From Actinomycetota bacterium (GTDB lineage: Bacteria > Actinomycetota > Thermoleophilia > Gaiellales > Gaiellaceae): a stretch of 7,117 nucleotides of DNA. Shown piece by piece: positions 1-6,426 of this stretch. The DNA is taken from NCBI GenBank assembly GCA_013694685.1, contig JACDBY010000294.1, forward strand, positions 1 through 7,117. Direction: 5' to 3'. Each line of letters starts with the position of its first letter. The stretch's first letter is position 1. The translations under genes were made by a program, and so were the position numbers. The notes under the pieces were generated by a model that saw nothing but the letters and a program-made list of their open reading frames with translations, was not told the DNA's origin and did not search any database.

Positions 1-2
1 GA

Positions 3-740
3 CTTAAGTCCGACCCCCACGCAGCTTCCCGTTTCTCGGGTCGCGTCGCGCTCGTGACCGGCGGGTCGAGCGGGATCGGCGCGGCGACGGCGCGGCGGCT
101 CCTCGCGGAGGGCGCCCGCGTGGCGACGCTCGACCTGAACGGCGAGGCGCCTGACGGAGCGCTCGGGCTGCGAGGCGACGTCTCGCGCTCCGAGGACGTG
201 GACGCGGCGGTCGCACGCGCGGCGAGCGAGCTCGGGCCGATCACCGTGCTCGTCTGCTCGGCCGGCATTCCGGGGGCGTCGCTGCCGACCGTCGAGGTCA
301 GCGACGACGAATGGCGACGCGTCATGGCGATCGATGCCGACGGGGTCTTCTTCTGCAATCGCGCCGTGCTGCCGGGAATGATGGCTGGCGGCTATGGACG
401 GATCGTGAACGTCGCCTCGATCGCGGGGAAGGAGGGCAACCCGATGGCCGCGGCGTACTCGGCGGCGAAGGCGGCCGTCATCGCGATGACGAAGGCGATC
501 GGGAAGGACGTCGCGCGAACCGGCGTGCTCGTCAACTGCGTCGCTCCCGCCGTGATCGAGACGCCGATCCTGGACGGACTCTCAGAGGATCACGTGGGCT
601 ACATGGTCGAGCGCATCCCGATGGGTCGTATGGGGTCGTCGGAGGAGGTCGCGGCGCTCGCCTGCTGGCTGGCGAGCGAGGAGTGCTCGTTCTCGACCGG
701 CGCCACGTACGACATCTCGGGAGGCCGGGCGGTCTATTAG
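3..740 (+). CDS. Short-chain dehydrogenase/reductase (classical SDR), 5'-partial
   Basis: Classical SDR, a cytosolic NAD(P)-dependent alcohol/ketone oxidoreductase. The cofactor motif TGGSSGIG is encoded at 57-80, the Ser of NVASIAG at 417-419, and the Tyr and Lys of the YSAAK motif at 456-458 and 468-470. It ends in SGGRAVY, as many sugar-acid SDRs do. The first start-type codon in the frame is GTG at 54, but using it would delete the first beta strand. The frame stays open to base 3 and reads RFSGRVALVTGG, a normal SDR N-terminus, with no ATG, GTG or TTG in between, so the true start lies left of the window. The Asn of the usual catalytic tetrad appears to be Asp (codon 333-335). It is followed without a gap by a ketodeoxy-acid-processing gene, so oxidation of a sugar or a 2-keto-3-deoxy sugar acid is the likely role. 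The exact substrate cannot be read from the sequence. The SDR call is firm; the role is inference. Confidence 0.93.
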   Translation, partial: LKSDPHAASRFSGRVALVTGGSSGIGAATARRLLAEGARVATLDLNGEAPDGALGLRGDVSRSEDVDAAVARAASELGPITVLVCSAGIPGASLPTVEVSDDEWRRVMAIDADGVFFCNRAVLPGMMAGGYGRIVNVASIAGKEGNPMAAAYSAAKAAVIAMTKAIGKDVARTGVLVNCVAPAVIETPILDGLSEDHVGYMVERIPMGRMGSSEEVAALACWLASEECSFSTGATYDISGGRAVY

Positions 741-1610
741 ATGCGGCGCATGATCCGTTGGGTCGACGTGCACGGGCGCGTGTCGATCGCGGTCGAGCCC
801 GTGGTCGAGGGAGAGTTCCACGCTCTCGTCGACGTCGAGGATCCGCTCCCTCTGCTGCAGGGCCAACGATTTAACCTCGACCCGACACCGGTGATCCCCA
901 TCGACCCGCTCAGCCTGGAGCTCGATGCGGGGCTGGCGCTCGTCCAGCCGCTCGACCCGCCCGAGGTCTGGTGCGCCGGTGTCACCTACGAGCGCAGTAG
1001 GGAGGCGCGAGTCGAAGAGAGCGCCGCCGGCAACGTGTACGACCTCGTCTACGGGGCACGACGGCCGGAGCTCTTCCTGAAGGACGCAGGCGCACGGCGG
1101 ACGGTGGGGCCGGGCGAGCCGATCGGGATTCGCGGCGACTCCATCTGGACGGTGCCCGAGCCGGAGATCGGGCTCGTGCTCGGCGAGCGCGGGCGCATCC
1201 TCGGCTACACGATCGGCAACGATGTCTCGTCGCGGGAGATCGAAGGCGCCAACCCGCTGTACCTCACCCAGGCGAAGGTGTACGCAGGCGCCTGCGCAAT
1301 CGGCCCGTCGATCTACGTGCCCGCGCACGAGCCACAGGGGTTCATCATCGAGATGCGGATCTCGGATGAGCACGGCTCCGTCCTCTACGAGGGGCGGACG
1401 TCGACCGGGCAGATGGTGCGCTCGTTCGAGGAGCTCGTCTCCTGGCTCGTCAAGGACAACCCCGTGCCCGCCGGCAGCATCCTGCTCACCGGCACGGGCC
1501 TCGTCCCGCCCGATTCGTTCACACTCCTCCCGGGGCACTGGGTCGAGATCCACGTTCCCGAGATCGGAACCCTCGTCAACCCGGTGGCGCTGGCAGGCAC
1601 GCTCGTCTGA
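741..1610 (+). CDS. FAH-fold protein, probable 2-keto-3-deoxy-pentonate dehydratase
   Basis: A 289-residue protein of the fumarylacetoacetate hydrolase fold. A variable N-terminal part (about residues 1-70) precedes the catalytic domain, which begins near DPPEVWCAG (residue 72). The expected divalent-metal ligands are visible: E140 and E142 in PEPE and D161 in GNDVSSRE. The conserved lysines K114 (FLKDAG) and K179 (QAKVYAG) are present, with a TGTG motif near the C-terminus. The run DPPEVW, YDLVYGARRPELF, WTVPEPE and NPLYLTQAKVYAG is, from memory, close to the archaeal 2-keto-3-deoxy-D-arabinonate dehydratase group (Sulfolobus KdaD, Haloferax XacE type), which forms 2-oxoglutarate semialdehyde. 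The following aldehyde dehydrogenase supports this. The ATG directly abuts the stop of the SDR in the same frame, so no earlier start is possible; ATG 750 is an alternative. A GGGAGG at 719-724 is rather distant. The main alternative is a 2,4-diketo-3-deoxy sugar-acid hydrolase. Fold certain, substrate moderately sure. Confidence 0.88.
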   Translation: MRRMIRWVDVHGRVSIAVEPVVEGEFHALVDVEDPLPLLQGQRFNLDPTPVIPIDPLSLELDAGLALVQPLDPPEVWCAGVTYERSREARVEESAAGNVYDLVYGARRPELFLKDAGARRTVGPGEPIGIRGDSIWTVPEPEIGLVLGERGRILGYTIGNDVSSREIEGANPLYLTQAKVYAGACAIGPSIYVPAHEPQGFIIEMRISDEHGSVLYEGRTSTGQMVRSFEELVSWLVKDNPVPAGSILLTGTGLVPPDSFTLLPGHWVEIHVPEIGTLVNPVALAGTLV

Positions 1611-1631
1611 CCGGAGAAAGGGCCGCGCACC

Positions 1632-3101
1632 ATGACCGAGACGGAGACGCACACGCACATTCCTGCGAGGAACCTCGTCGGGGGGGACTGGCACGAGGCG
1701 TCGGGGGGCGCGACGTACGAGAAGCGCGACCCGTGGCGCCCGGACGTGACGACGGGGACCTTCCAGGCTTCGGACGCTCGTGACGCGGACGCCGCCGTTG
1801 ACGCCGCCGCCGGCGCCGCGCGCGCCTGGGCCGCGCTGCCCGCCCCCGCCCGTGGAGCGTTCCTGGCGAAGGCCGCCGACGTCCTCGAGAGCCGCGTCGA
1901 GCGCGTCGCCCAGGACATGACAGCGGAGATGGGAAAGCCGCTCCGCGAGGCGCGGCTCGAAGCCGCGCGCGCCGCGACGATCCTCCGCTACGCGGCCGGC
2001 GAGGCCTGGCGGCCGATCGGCGAAGTGTATGCGGCGTCCGTCCCGCTGCAGCGCCTCTACACGCTCCGACGGCCCCTTGGCGTCGTGGCGCTCATCACCC
2101 CGTGGAACTTCCCGATCGCGATACCGGTCTGGAAGCTCGCGCCCGCGCTCGTCCACGGCAATACCGTCGTCCTGAAGCTCGCCTACGACGCGCCGCGCAC
2201 CGGCCTCCACGTCGCCGAGGCCTTCGCCGAGGCGGGCCTGCCGCCCGGCGTCCTCAACGTCCTCACCGGGCCTGGCTCGAAGGTGGGCGCAGCCCTGGTC
2301 GAGAGCCCACGCGTGCGGGCGCTCTCGTTCACGGGCTCGGTCGCAGTGGGGCACGGCGTCCGGGAGAAGGCGACCGCGCGGGGCTGCAGGGTTCAGCTCG
2401 AGCTCGGCGGTCAGAATCCGCTCGTCGTCGCCGCCGACGCGGAGCTCGACCGTGCGGTCGAGGCCTCGTATGCGGGCGCCTTCTGGTCGGCGGGCCAGAA
2501 GTGCACCGCCACACGACGCATCCTCGTCCACGAGGACGTGTACGACGACTTCCGCGAGGGCTTGCTCGCGCGCGTCGCGGCGGGCAAGGTGGGCGATCCG
2601 TCCGATCCCGAGACCGAGGTCGGCCCGCTCGTCGGCGAGCGCGCCATGCACGAGGTGCTCGCGGCGATCGAGCGGAGCCGCGACGAGGGTGGCACGGTCC
2701 TCGCGGGGGGCGAGCGCGCCGACGAGGCGGGCTACCTCGTCGCGCCGACGGTCTTCGAGGACGTCGGGGACGACGCGCTCCTCTCATGCGAGGAGGTCTT
2801 CGGGCCCGTGACCGCGCTCTACCGGTTCTCGACGCTCGACGAGGCGCTCGAGCGGGCGAACGCGGTTCCGTTCGGTCTCTCGGCGGCGCTCTTCACGCGG
2901 GATCTCAATGCGGTGCAGCGGTTCTCCGAGGAGTTGCAGGCCGGCATTCTGCACATCAACTCCCAGACCGCAGGCGCCGACGTGCACGTGCCGTTCGGGG
3001 GGCTCAAAGGCTCGGGTTTCGGCCCGCACGAGCAGGGCCGGGCGGCACTCGAGTTCTTCACCGAGACGGTCACCGTCTACCAGGACGCGCCGCTTGGCTG
3101 A
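1632..3101 (+). CDS. Aldehyde dehydrogenase, probable 2-oxoglutarate semialdehyde dehydrogenase
   Basis: Full-length NAD(P)-dependent aldehyde dehydrogenase of 489 residues, usual for the superfamily. Landmarks in order: PWNFP with oxyanion-hole N159; cofactor lysine K182 in VVLKLA; the FTGS nucleotide-binding turn; general base E257 in ELGGQNP; nucleophile C291 in GQKCTATRR; EEVFGPV; and a C-terminal HVPFGGLKGSG block. The segment HINSQTAGADVHVPFGG and the HEQGRAALEFFTE ending resemble alpha-ketoglutarate semialdehyde dehydrogenases (for example the Bacillus glucarate-operon enzyme), as I remember them. The likely reaction is oxidation of 2-oxoglutarate semialdehyde, made by the upstream FAH-fold enzyme, to 2-oxoglutarate. 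The start is ATG with a purine-rich ribosome site GGAGAAAGGG at 1613-1622, 9 bases before it; the gap from the upstream gene is 21 bp. The residue after the cofactor Lys is Leu rather than the common Pro. Glycolaldehyde or succinate-semialdehyde oxidation are alternatives. ALDH certain; substrate likely. Confidence 0.95.
   Translation: MTETETHTHIPARNLVGGDWHEASGGATYEKRDPWRPDVTTGTFQASDARDADAAVDAAAGAARAWAALPAPARGAFLAKAADVLESRVERVAQDMTAEMGKPLREARLEAARAATILRYAAGEAWRPIGEVYAASVPLQRLYTLRRPLGVVALITPWNFPIAIPVWKLAPALVHGNTVVLKLAYDAPRTGLHVAEAFAEAGLPPGVLNVLTGPGSKVGAALVESPRVRALSFTGSVAVGHGVREKATARGCRVQLELGGQNPLVVAADAELDRAVEASYAGAFWSAGQKCTATRRILVHEDVYDDFREGLLARVAAGKVGDPSDPETEVGPLVGERAMHEVLAAIERSRDEGGTVLAGGERADEAGYLVAPTVFEDVGDDALLSCEEVFGPVTALYRFSTLDEALERANAVPFGLSAALFTRDLNAVQRFSEELQAGILHINSQTAGADVHVPFGGLKGSGFGPHEQGRAALEFFTETVTVYQDAPLG
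3082..3085 (+). promoter_or_regulatory. Ribosome binding site for the TTG-start epimerase-family gene
   Basis: AGGA within the last codons of the aldehyde dehydrogenase gene, 8 bases before TTG 3094. It decides between this TTG and more upstream in-frame codons, which would add a meaningless tail before the Rossmann motif. Confidence 0.6.
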
Positions 3102-4026
3102 GACCGTCCTCGTAACGGGTGTCCTCGGCTGTCTCGGTGCGTGGACGGCCCACGCCGCGCTCGCGGACGGTGACGCGGTGGTGGGCTACGACCTCGGCGA
3201 AGACACGGCGCGCCTCCGCCTCGTGCTCGGCGACGACGCCGAGCGGGTGACGCTCGTCCGCGGCGACGTCACCGAGCTCGAGGCGCTCGAGCACGTCCTC
3301 GACGAGCACGCGATCACACGCGTCGTGCATCTCGCGGCGCTCCAGGTGCCGTTCGTACGCGCGAACCCTCCGCTCGGGATGCACGTCAACGTCGCGGGCA
3401 CCGTCAACGTCTTCGACGCCGTCTCACGCCGTCTCGACCGGATCACGGGCGTCGTGTACGCGAGCTCGACGGCCGTGTACAACGCCGGCGACCCATCGCC
3501 GGCGCCCGAGACCGGTGGTGTCGCGCCGACGACCCTCTACGGCGTCTCGAAGCTCGCCGACGAGGGGATCGCGCGCGTCTACGCCGCCGACACCGGTGTC
3601 GCGTCGATTGGCCTTCGCCCGTACATCGTCTACGGCCCCGGACGCGATCAGGGCATGACCTCCGGGCCGACGGCGGCGATGCTCGCCGCCGTGCGCGGCG
3701 AGCCGTATTCGGTCGGCTTCACCGGGACAGCCCAGTACGACTACGCGCCCGATGTGGCCCGTGCCTTCCTGACCGCCGCAGCCGCCGTCCGCGACGGCGC
3801 CGCGGTCTACAACGCTCCGGGCGTGGTCGCCTCAGTCGAGGAGGTAGCGGATCAGATCCGGGCGGCGGTTCCCGGCGCACAGCTCACGTGGAGCGGCGTG
3901 CCGCTCCCCTTTCCGGCGGAGCTCGAGGCGGTCGGCTTCGACCGCGACATCGGCCCGTTCCCGCGCACACCGCTTGCCGACGGCATCGCGGAGACGGTCG
4001 CGCACTTTCGCGCCACACTCGTCTGA
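3094..4026 (+). CDS. Extended SDR, NAD-dependent epimerase/dehydratase family
   Basis: With a TTG start at 3094 this is a 310-residue Rossmann-fold protein. It has the dinucleotide motif G9-V-L-G12-C-L-G15 (TGVLGCLG), an acidic D33 after the second strand (suggesting NAD rather than NADP), GDV at 57-59, HLAAL, the catalytic-type serine/threonine in ASST (124-126), and the Y149-x3-K153 pair in YGVSK. RPYIVYGPGRDQG and the later YAPDVARAF are typical of COG0451-type proteins. The frame stays open further upstream inside the ALDH gene, but the Rossmann motif must lie near the N-terminus. An AGGA at 3082-3085 lies 8 bases before the TTG, which fixes the start. The gene overlaps the ALDH stop by 8 bp, so translation is probably coupled. 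In this operon it could be a sugar or sugar-acid dehydrogenase or an epimerase feeding the pathway. A nucleotide-sugar role is less likely from context. The family is firm; the substrate is unknown. Confidence 0.9.
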   Translation: MAETVLVTGVLGCLGAWTAHAALADGDAVVGYDLGEDTARLRLVLGDDAERVTLVRGDVTELEALEHVLDEHAITRVVHLAALQVPFVRANPPLGMHVNVAGTVNVFDAVSRRLDRITGVVYASSTAVYNAGDPSPAPETGGVAPTTLYGVSKLADEGIARVYAADTGVASIGLRPYIVYGPGRDQGMTSGPTAAMLAAVRGEPYSVGFTGTAQYDYAPDVARAFLTAAAAVRDGAAVYNAPGVVASVEEVADQIRAAVPGAQLTWSGVPLPFPAELEAVGFDRDIGPFPRTPLADGIAETVAHFRATLV

Positions 4027-4045
4027 GGTGCGGGAGCGCCGCACC
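4027..4045 (+). terminator. GC hairpin immediately after the catabolic operon
   Basis: GGTGCGG (4027-4033), a 5-base loop, then CCGCACC (4039-4045): a perfect 7-bp stem starting on the base after the stop codon of the epimerase-family gene. There is no T-run, so it is not a canonical intrinsic terminator. U-less hairpins are often proposed as terminators or mRNA 3'-end stabilisers in high-GC actinobacteria. It separates the operon from the phosphorylase promoter. Confidence 0.5.
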
Positions 4046-4057
4046 GGAGATGGGCAC

Positions 4058-4068
4058 TAGGCTAGCTT
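4058..4068 (+). promoter_or_regulatory. Candidate -10 region for the phosphorylase gene
   Basis: Two overlapping TANNNT-type hexamers, TAGGCT (4058-4063) and TAGCTT (4063-4068), lie in an otherwise GC-rich 50-bp gap. The second ends 8 bases before GTG 4077, where a leaderless transcript would place it. No convincing -35 is seen and no Shine-Dalgarno sequence precedes the GTG. Inference only. Confidence 0.4.
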
Positions 4069-4076
4069 GACGCGCC

Positions 4077-6275
4077 GTGACGACGCCACGCCTGGTTGAC
4101 CTCGCCGCACTTCCCGGTGCCCGCGAGACGGAGGAGCGCGCTGCGCGCATCGCCGCGCGGCTCCCCTCCCCGCTCAGGCCCCTGGCGAAGATCGCGCTCG
4201 ACTACGGGTGGTCGTGGCACCCCGACGGCCCCGAGCTCTTCCGCTCGCTCGACCCTGCCGCCTGGGAGCTCAACGGACGTAACCCCGTCCGCCAGCTCGA
4301 GGATCTCGCGCCCCATGCCGTCGAGCGGTTCGCGAGCGGCGCGCTGTTGGACGGGGTCGAACGGCTCGCCCGCGACCTCGACGCGAGCCGGGCGCGGCCC
4401 GACACGACGGTCGACGGCATCGACGGGCCGATCGTCTTCGTCTGCGCGGAGTTCGGGATCCACCCGTCGCTCCCGATTTACTCGGGTGGGCTCGGGGCTC
4501 TCGCCGGCGACATCCTCAAGCAGGCGAGCGACCTCGCCCTGCCCGTCGTCGGGGTCGGTCTGCTCTACCGGAAGGGCTACTTCCAGCAGCGCGTCGATCG
4601 CAACGGACTCCAGCACGAGTACTGGACGCAGATCACGCCGGAGCACCTTCCCACCGTGCAGGTCACGGAGGGGGGCGCGCCGCTCCGGCTCGAGTTCCCC
4701 CTGTTCGGCCGGCGCGTCGCCTTCCACGTCTGGCGCGTCGAGATCGGACGGGTGCCGCTCTACCTGCTCGACACCGAGCTCGAGGAGAACGACCCGCTCG
4801 ACCGCTGGATCACCGCGCGGCTGTACGAGGGGAACCCGCTCACCCGTCTCGGGCAGTACGGGCTCCTCGGCCGCGGGACGGTGCGCGCCCTCGCCGCGCT
4901 CGAGATCGAGCCGGGCGTTCTGCACTTCAACGAAGGTCATCCCGCGCTCGCAGCGCTCGAGCTCGCGGCACGCGACGTCGAGGCCGGGATCGAGCTGGAC
5001 GAGGCGGTCGAGCGCGCTCGCAACCGTTGCGTCTTCACGACGCACACCCCGGTCCCCGCGGGGAACGAGGCGTACGAGCCGGGCTCGATGCTCGAAGCCT
5101 TCGCCGACCTCCCCGACCGGCTCGGGATCGACGCGACCCGCTTCCTCGATCTCTGCCGCGCGCGGCCCGGGACGGACGAGTGGCCGGGCATGACACCGCT
5201 CGCGCTCCGGCTCACGCGGCGGACGAATGCCGTGAGCCGGCGTCACGGGGAGGTCGCACGCGAGATGTGGCGGCCGCTCTTCGACGATCGTCCGGCGAAC
5301 GAGGTGCCGATCACCCACGTGACGAACGGTGTTCACCTGCCGAGCTTCCTCACCCCGCCGATGAAGCGCGTGCTCGACCGATACCTGGGGGACGGGTGGC
5401 TCGGTCGGGCGGCGGACGAGGTCACGTGGGCCGCGGTCGACGCGATCCCGGACGAGGAGCTCTGGGCGGCGCGGAACGAGGCTCGGCGGCTGCTCGTCGA
5501 CTACGTCAAGGCGAAAACGGTGCAGGACCGGTTGCTGCGCGGAGAGGATCCCGACTCGGTCATGGCCGTCGCCGAGACGTTCTCCGAGGACACGCTGACG
5601 CTGGGCTTCGCCCGCCGGATCGCGACCTACAAGCGGCTCTTTCTCCTCACCTACGACCCGGAACGCGTCCGGCGGATCTTCACCGAGGGACCCCGCGTGC
5701 AGATGGTCGTCGCAGGCAAGGCACACCCACTCGACTTGAACGCGAAGCAGATGCTGGTCGACGTCTTCTCGCTCTCGCACTCGATCGGCATCACCTCGCG
5801 CGTCGCGTTCCTCGAGAACTACGACCTCTCCGTCGCCGGGCCGGTCGTCGGCGGCTGCGACGTCTGGGTCAACGTGCCGCGGCCACCCCTCGAGGCAAGC
5901 GGGACGAGCGGGATGAAGTCCGCGGCGAACGGCGGCCTGAACCTGAGCGTCCTCGACGGGTGGTGGGTCGAGGGCTACGACGGCGAGAACGGCTGGGAGA
6001 TCGACGGGGCGGCGGCGGAGGGCGAGGATGACGCGGGGCAGGACGCGCGTCATGCCCACGCGCTCTATGACCTGCTCGAGCAGCAGGTGATCCCGCTCTT
6101 CTCCGACCGCGACGCCGACGGCATCCCCCGTGGCTGGCTCGCGATGGTGAAGCGCTCGCTGAAGACCAACGGCCCGCGCTTCTCGGCGGCCCGGATGGTG
6201 AGCGAGTACGCGGAGCGGATCTATCCGCCCCTTGTTCGCGAGCAGGATTCCGCTGAGCGGAATCCTGCCGCTTGA
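4077..6275 (+). CDS. glgP: Alpha-glucan (glycogen/maltodextrin) phosphorylase, GT35
   Basis: A 732-residue pyridoxal-phosphate-dependent phosphorylase that releases glucose 1-phosphate from alpha-1,4-glucan ends in the cytosol. Its length fits the short bacterial type (Thermotoga AgpA-like) rather than the roughly 800-residue E. coli/muscle type. The N-terminal region, about residues 28-100 (LRPLAKIALDYGWSWHPDG), resembles the DUF3417 domain typical of that group. It is followed by the glycine-rich SLPIYSGGLGALAGD block, HFNEGHPA, THTPVPAG (H323), HVTNGVH, RRIATYKR, and EASGTSGMKSAANGG, whose K614 is the expected PLP Schiff-base lysine. The first in-frame start is GTG 4077, with no Shine-Dalgarno and a -10-like element just before it, so a leaderless start is likely. 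The last 11 residues (EQDSAERNPAA) are encoded by a palindrome and may be an acquired tail. It is set apart from the upstream operon by a hairpin and its own promoter, so its link to pentose catabolism is probably only positional. Confidence 0.95.
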   Translation: MTTPRLVDLAALPGARETEERAARIAARLPSPLRPLAKIALDYGWSWHPDGPELFRSLDPAAWELNGRNPVRQLEDLAPHAVERFASGALLDGVERLARDLDASRARPDTTVDGIDGPIVFVCAEFGIHPSLPIYSGGLGALAGDILKQASDLALPVVGVGLLYRKGYFQQRVDRNGLQHEYWTQITPEHLPTVQVTEGGAPLRLEFPLFGRRVAFHVWRVEIGRVPLYLLDTELEENDPLDRWITARLYEGNPLTRLGQYGLLGRGTVRALAALEIEPGVLHFNEGHPALAALELAARDVEAGIELDEAVERARNRCVFTTHTPVPAGNEAYEPGSMLEAFADLPDRLGIDATRFLDLCRARPGTDEWPGMTPLALRLTRRTNAVSRRHGEVAREMWRPLFDDRPANEVPITHVTNGVHLPSFLTPPMKRVLDRYLGDGWLGRAADEVTWAAVDAIPDEELWAARNEARRLLVDYVKAKTVQDRLLRGEDPDSVMAVAETFSEDTLTLGFARRIATYKRLFLLTYDPERVRRIFTEGPRVQMVVAGKAHPLDLNAKQMLVDVFSLSHSIGITSRVAFLENYDLSVAGPVVGGCDVWVNVPRPPLEASGTSGMKSAANGGLNLSVLDGWWVEGYDGENGWEIDGAAAEGEDDAGQDARHAHALYDLLEQQVIPLFSDRDADGIPRGWLAMVKRSLKTNGPRFSAARMVSEYAERIYPPLVREQDSAERNPAA
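6242..6268 (+). repeat. 27-base palindrome covering the phosphorylase 3' end
   Basis: The arms GCAGGATTCCGCT (6242-6254) and AGCGGAATCCTGC (6256-6268) are perfect reverse complements around a single G, giving a practical 12-bp stem with a 3-base loop. It lies in the final codons of the phosphorylase gene, 4 bases before the stop codon. It could work as a transcription terminator hairpin without a U-tract, or be a copy of a dispersed palindromic repeat that has altered the C-terminus. Only a genome-wide search would decide. Confidence 0.7.
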
Positions 6276-6276
6276 T

Positions 6277-6295
6277 CCGCGCCCTTCGGGCGTGG
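6277..6295 (+). terminator. GC hairpin after the phosphorylase stop codon
   Basis: CCGCGCCC (6277-6284), loop TTC, then GGGCGTGG (6288-6295): an 8-bp stem with one G-T pair, just after the stop codon at 6275. No T-run follows. Together with the preceding palindrome it forms a tandem hairpin pair suited to ending transcription between the convergent phosphorylase and cupin genes. Confidence 0.5.
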
Positions 6296-6307
6296 CAGCT
6301 CCCTGAA

Positions 6308-6344
6308 GGCGGCCGCCTGCGGCGTCACGCCTCTCGCCGCCGCA
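6308..6344. repeat. GC-rich inverted repeats in the convergent intergenic gap
   Basis: The 10-bp palindrome GGCGGCCGCC (6308-6317) is followed at once by TGCGGCG (6318-6324), which pairs with CGCCGCA (6338-6344) across a 13-base loop. No open reading frame of note occupies the 151-bp gap 6276-6426. These may be part of a repeat or terminator cluster; short GC palindromes also arise by chance at this composition. Confidence 0.35.
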
Positions 6345-6370
6345 ACTTCATCGTAGGAAGGACGCGATCT

Positions 6371-6389
6371 GTCGAGCGGACCGCTCGAC
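6371..6389. repeat. Perfect 19-base palindrome before the cupin 3' end
   Basis: GTCGAGCGG (6371-6379), a central A, then CCGCTCGAC (6381-6389), a perfect inverted repeat. Shorter outer elements GTAGG (6353-6357) and CCTAC (6389-6393) extend the symmetry loosely. It lies 37 bp beyond the cupin stop codon and could terminate transcription from the - strand, or be another dispersed palindromic unit. No T-run is seen on either strand. Confidence 0.55.
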
Positions 6390-6426
6390 CTACAACCACC
6401 TGCCCGATCCGCGGCTGATAGGCGCG

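Noticed and set aside
1..10. GACTTAAGTC, a perfect 10-bp palindrome at the left edge, as an operator
   Set aside because: It lies in the open frame of the SDR and there is no start codon between it and the conserved N-terminus, so it is most likely coding. It cannot be judged without the sequence to the left.
54..56. GTG as the start codon of the first SDR
   Set aside because: It would remove the first beta strand (GRVAL before VTGG). The frame is open and SDR-like to the window edge, so the gene begins upstream.
582..2651. 689-codon open frame on the - strand across the SDR, FAH and ALDH genes
   Set aside because: Long antisense frames are expected when GC-rich codons have G/C at the third position. 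The translation is Arg/Asp/Glu-rich and lacks any recognisable domain, while the opposite strand encodes clear enzymes.
2908..3093. Upstream extension of the epimerase-family gene inside the ALDH gene
   Set aside because: The added Arg/Ser-rich stretch is the out-of-frame image of the conserved ALDH C-terminus. The Rossmann motif and the AGGA site place the start at TTG 3094.
4062..6059. 665-codon open frame on the - strand inside the phosphorylase gene
   Set aside because: Same composition artefact: it mirrors the codons of a well-conserved phosphorylase and has no domain or ribosome site of its own.
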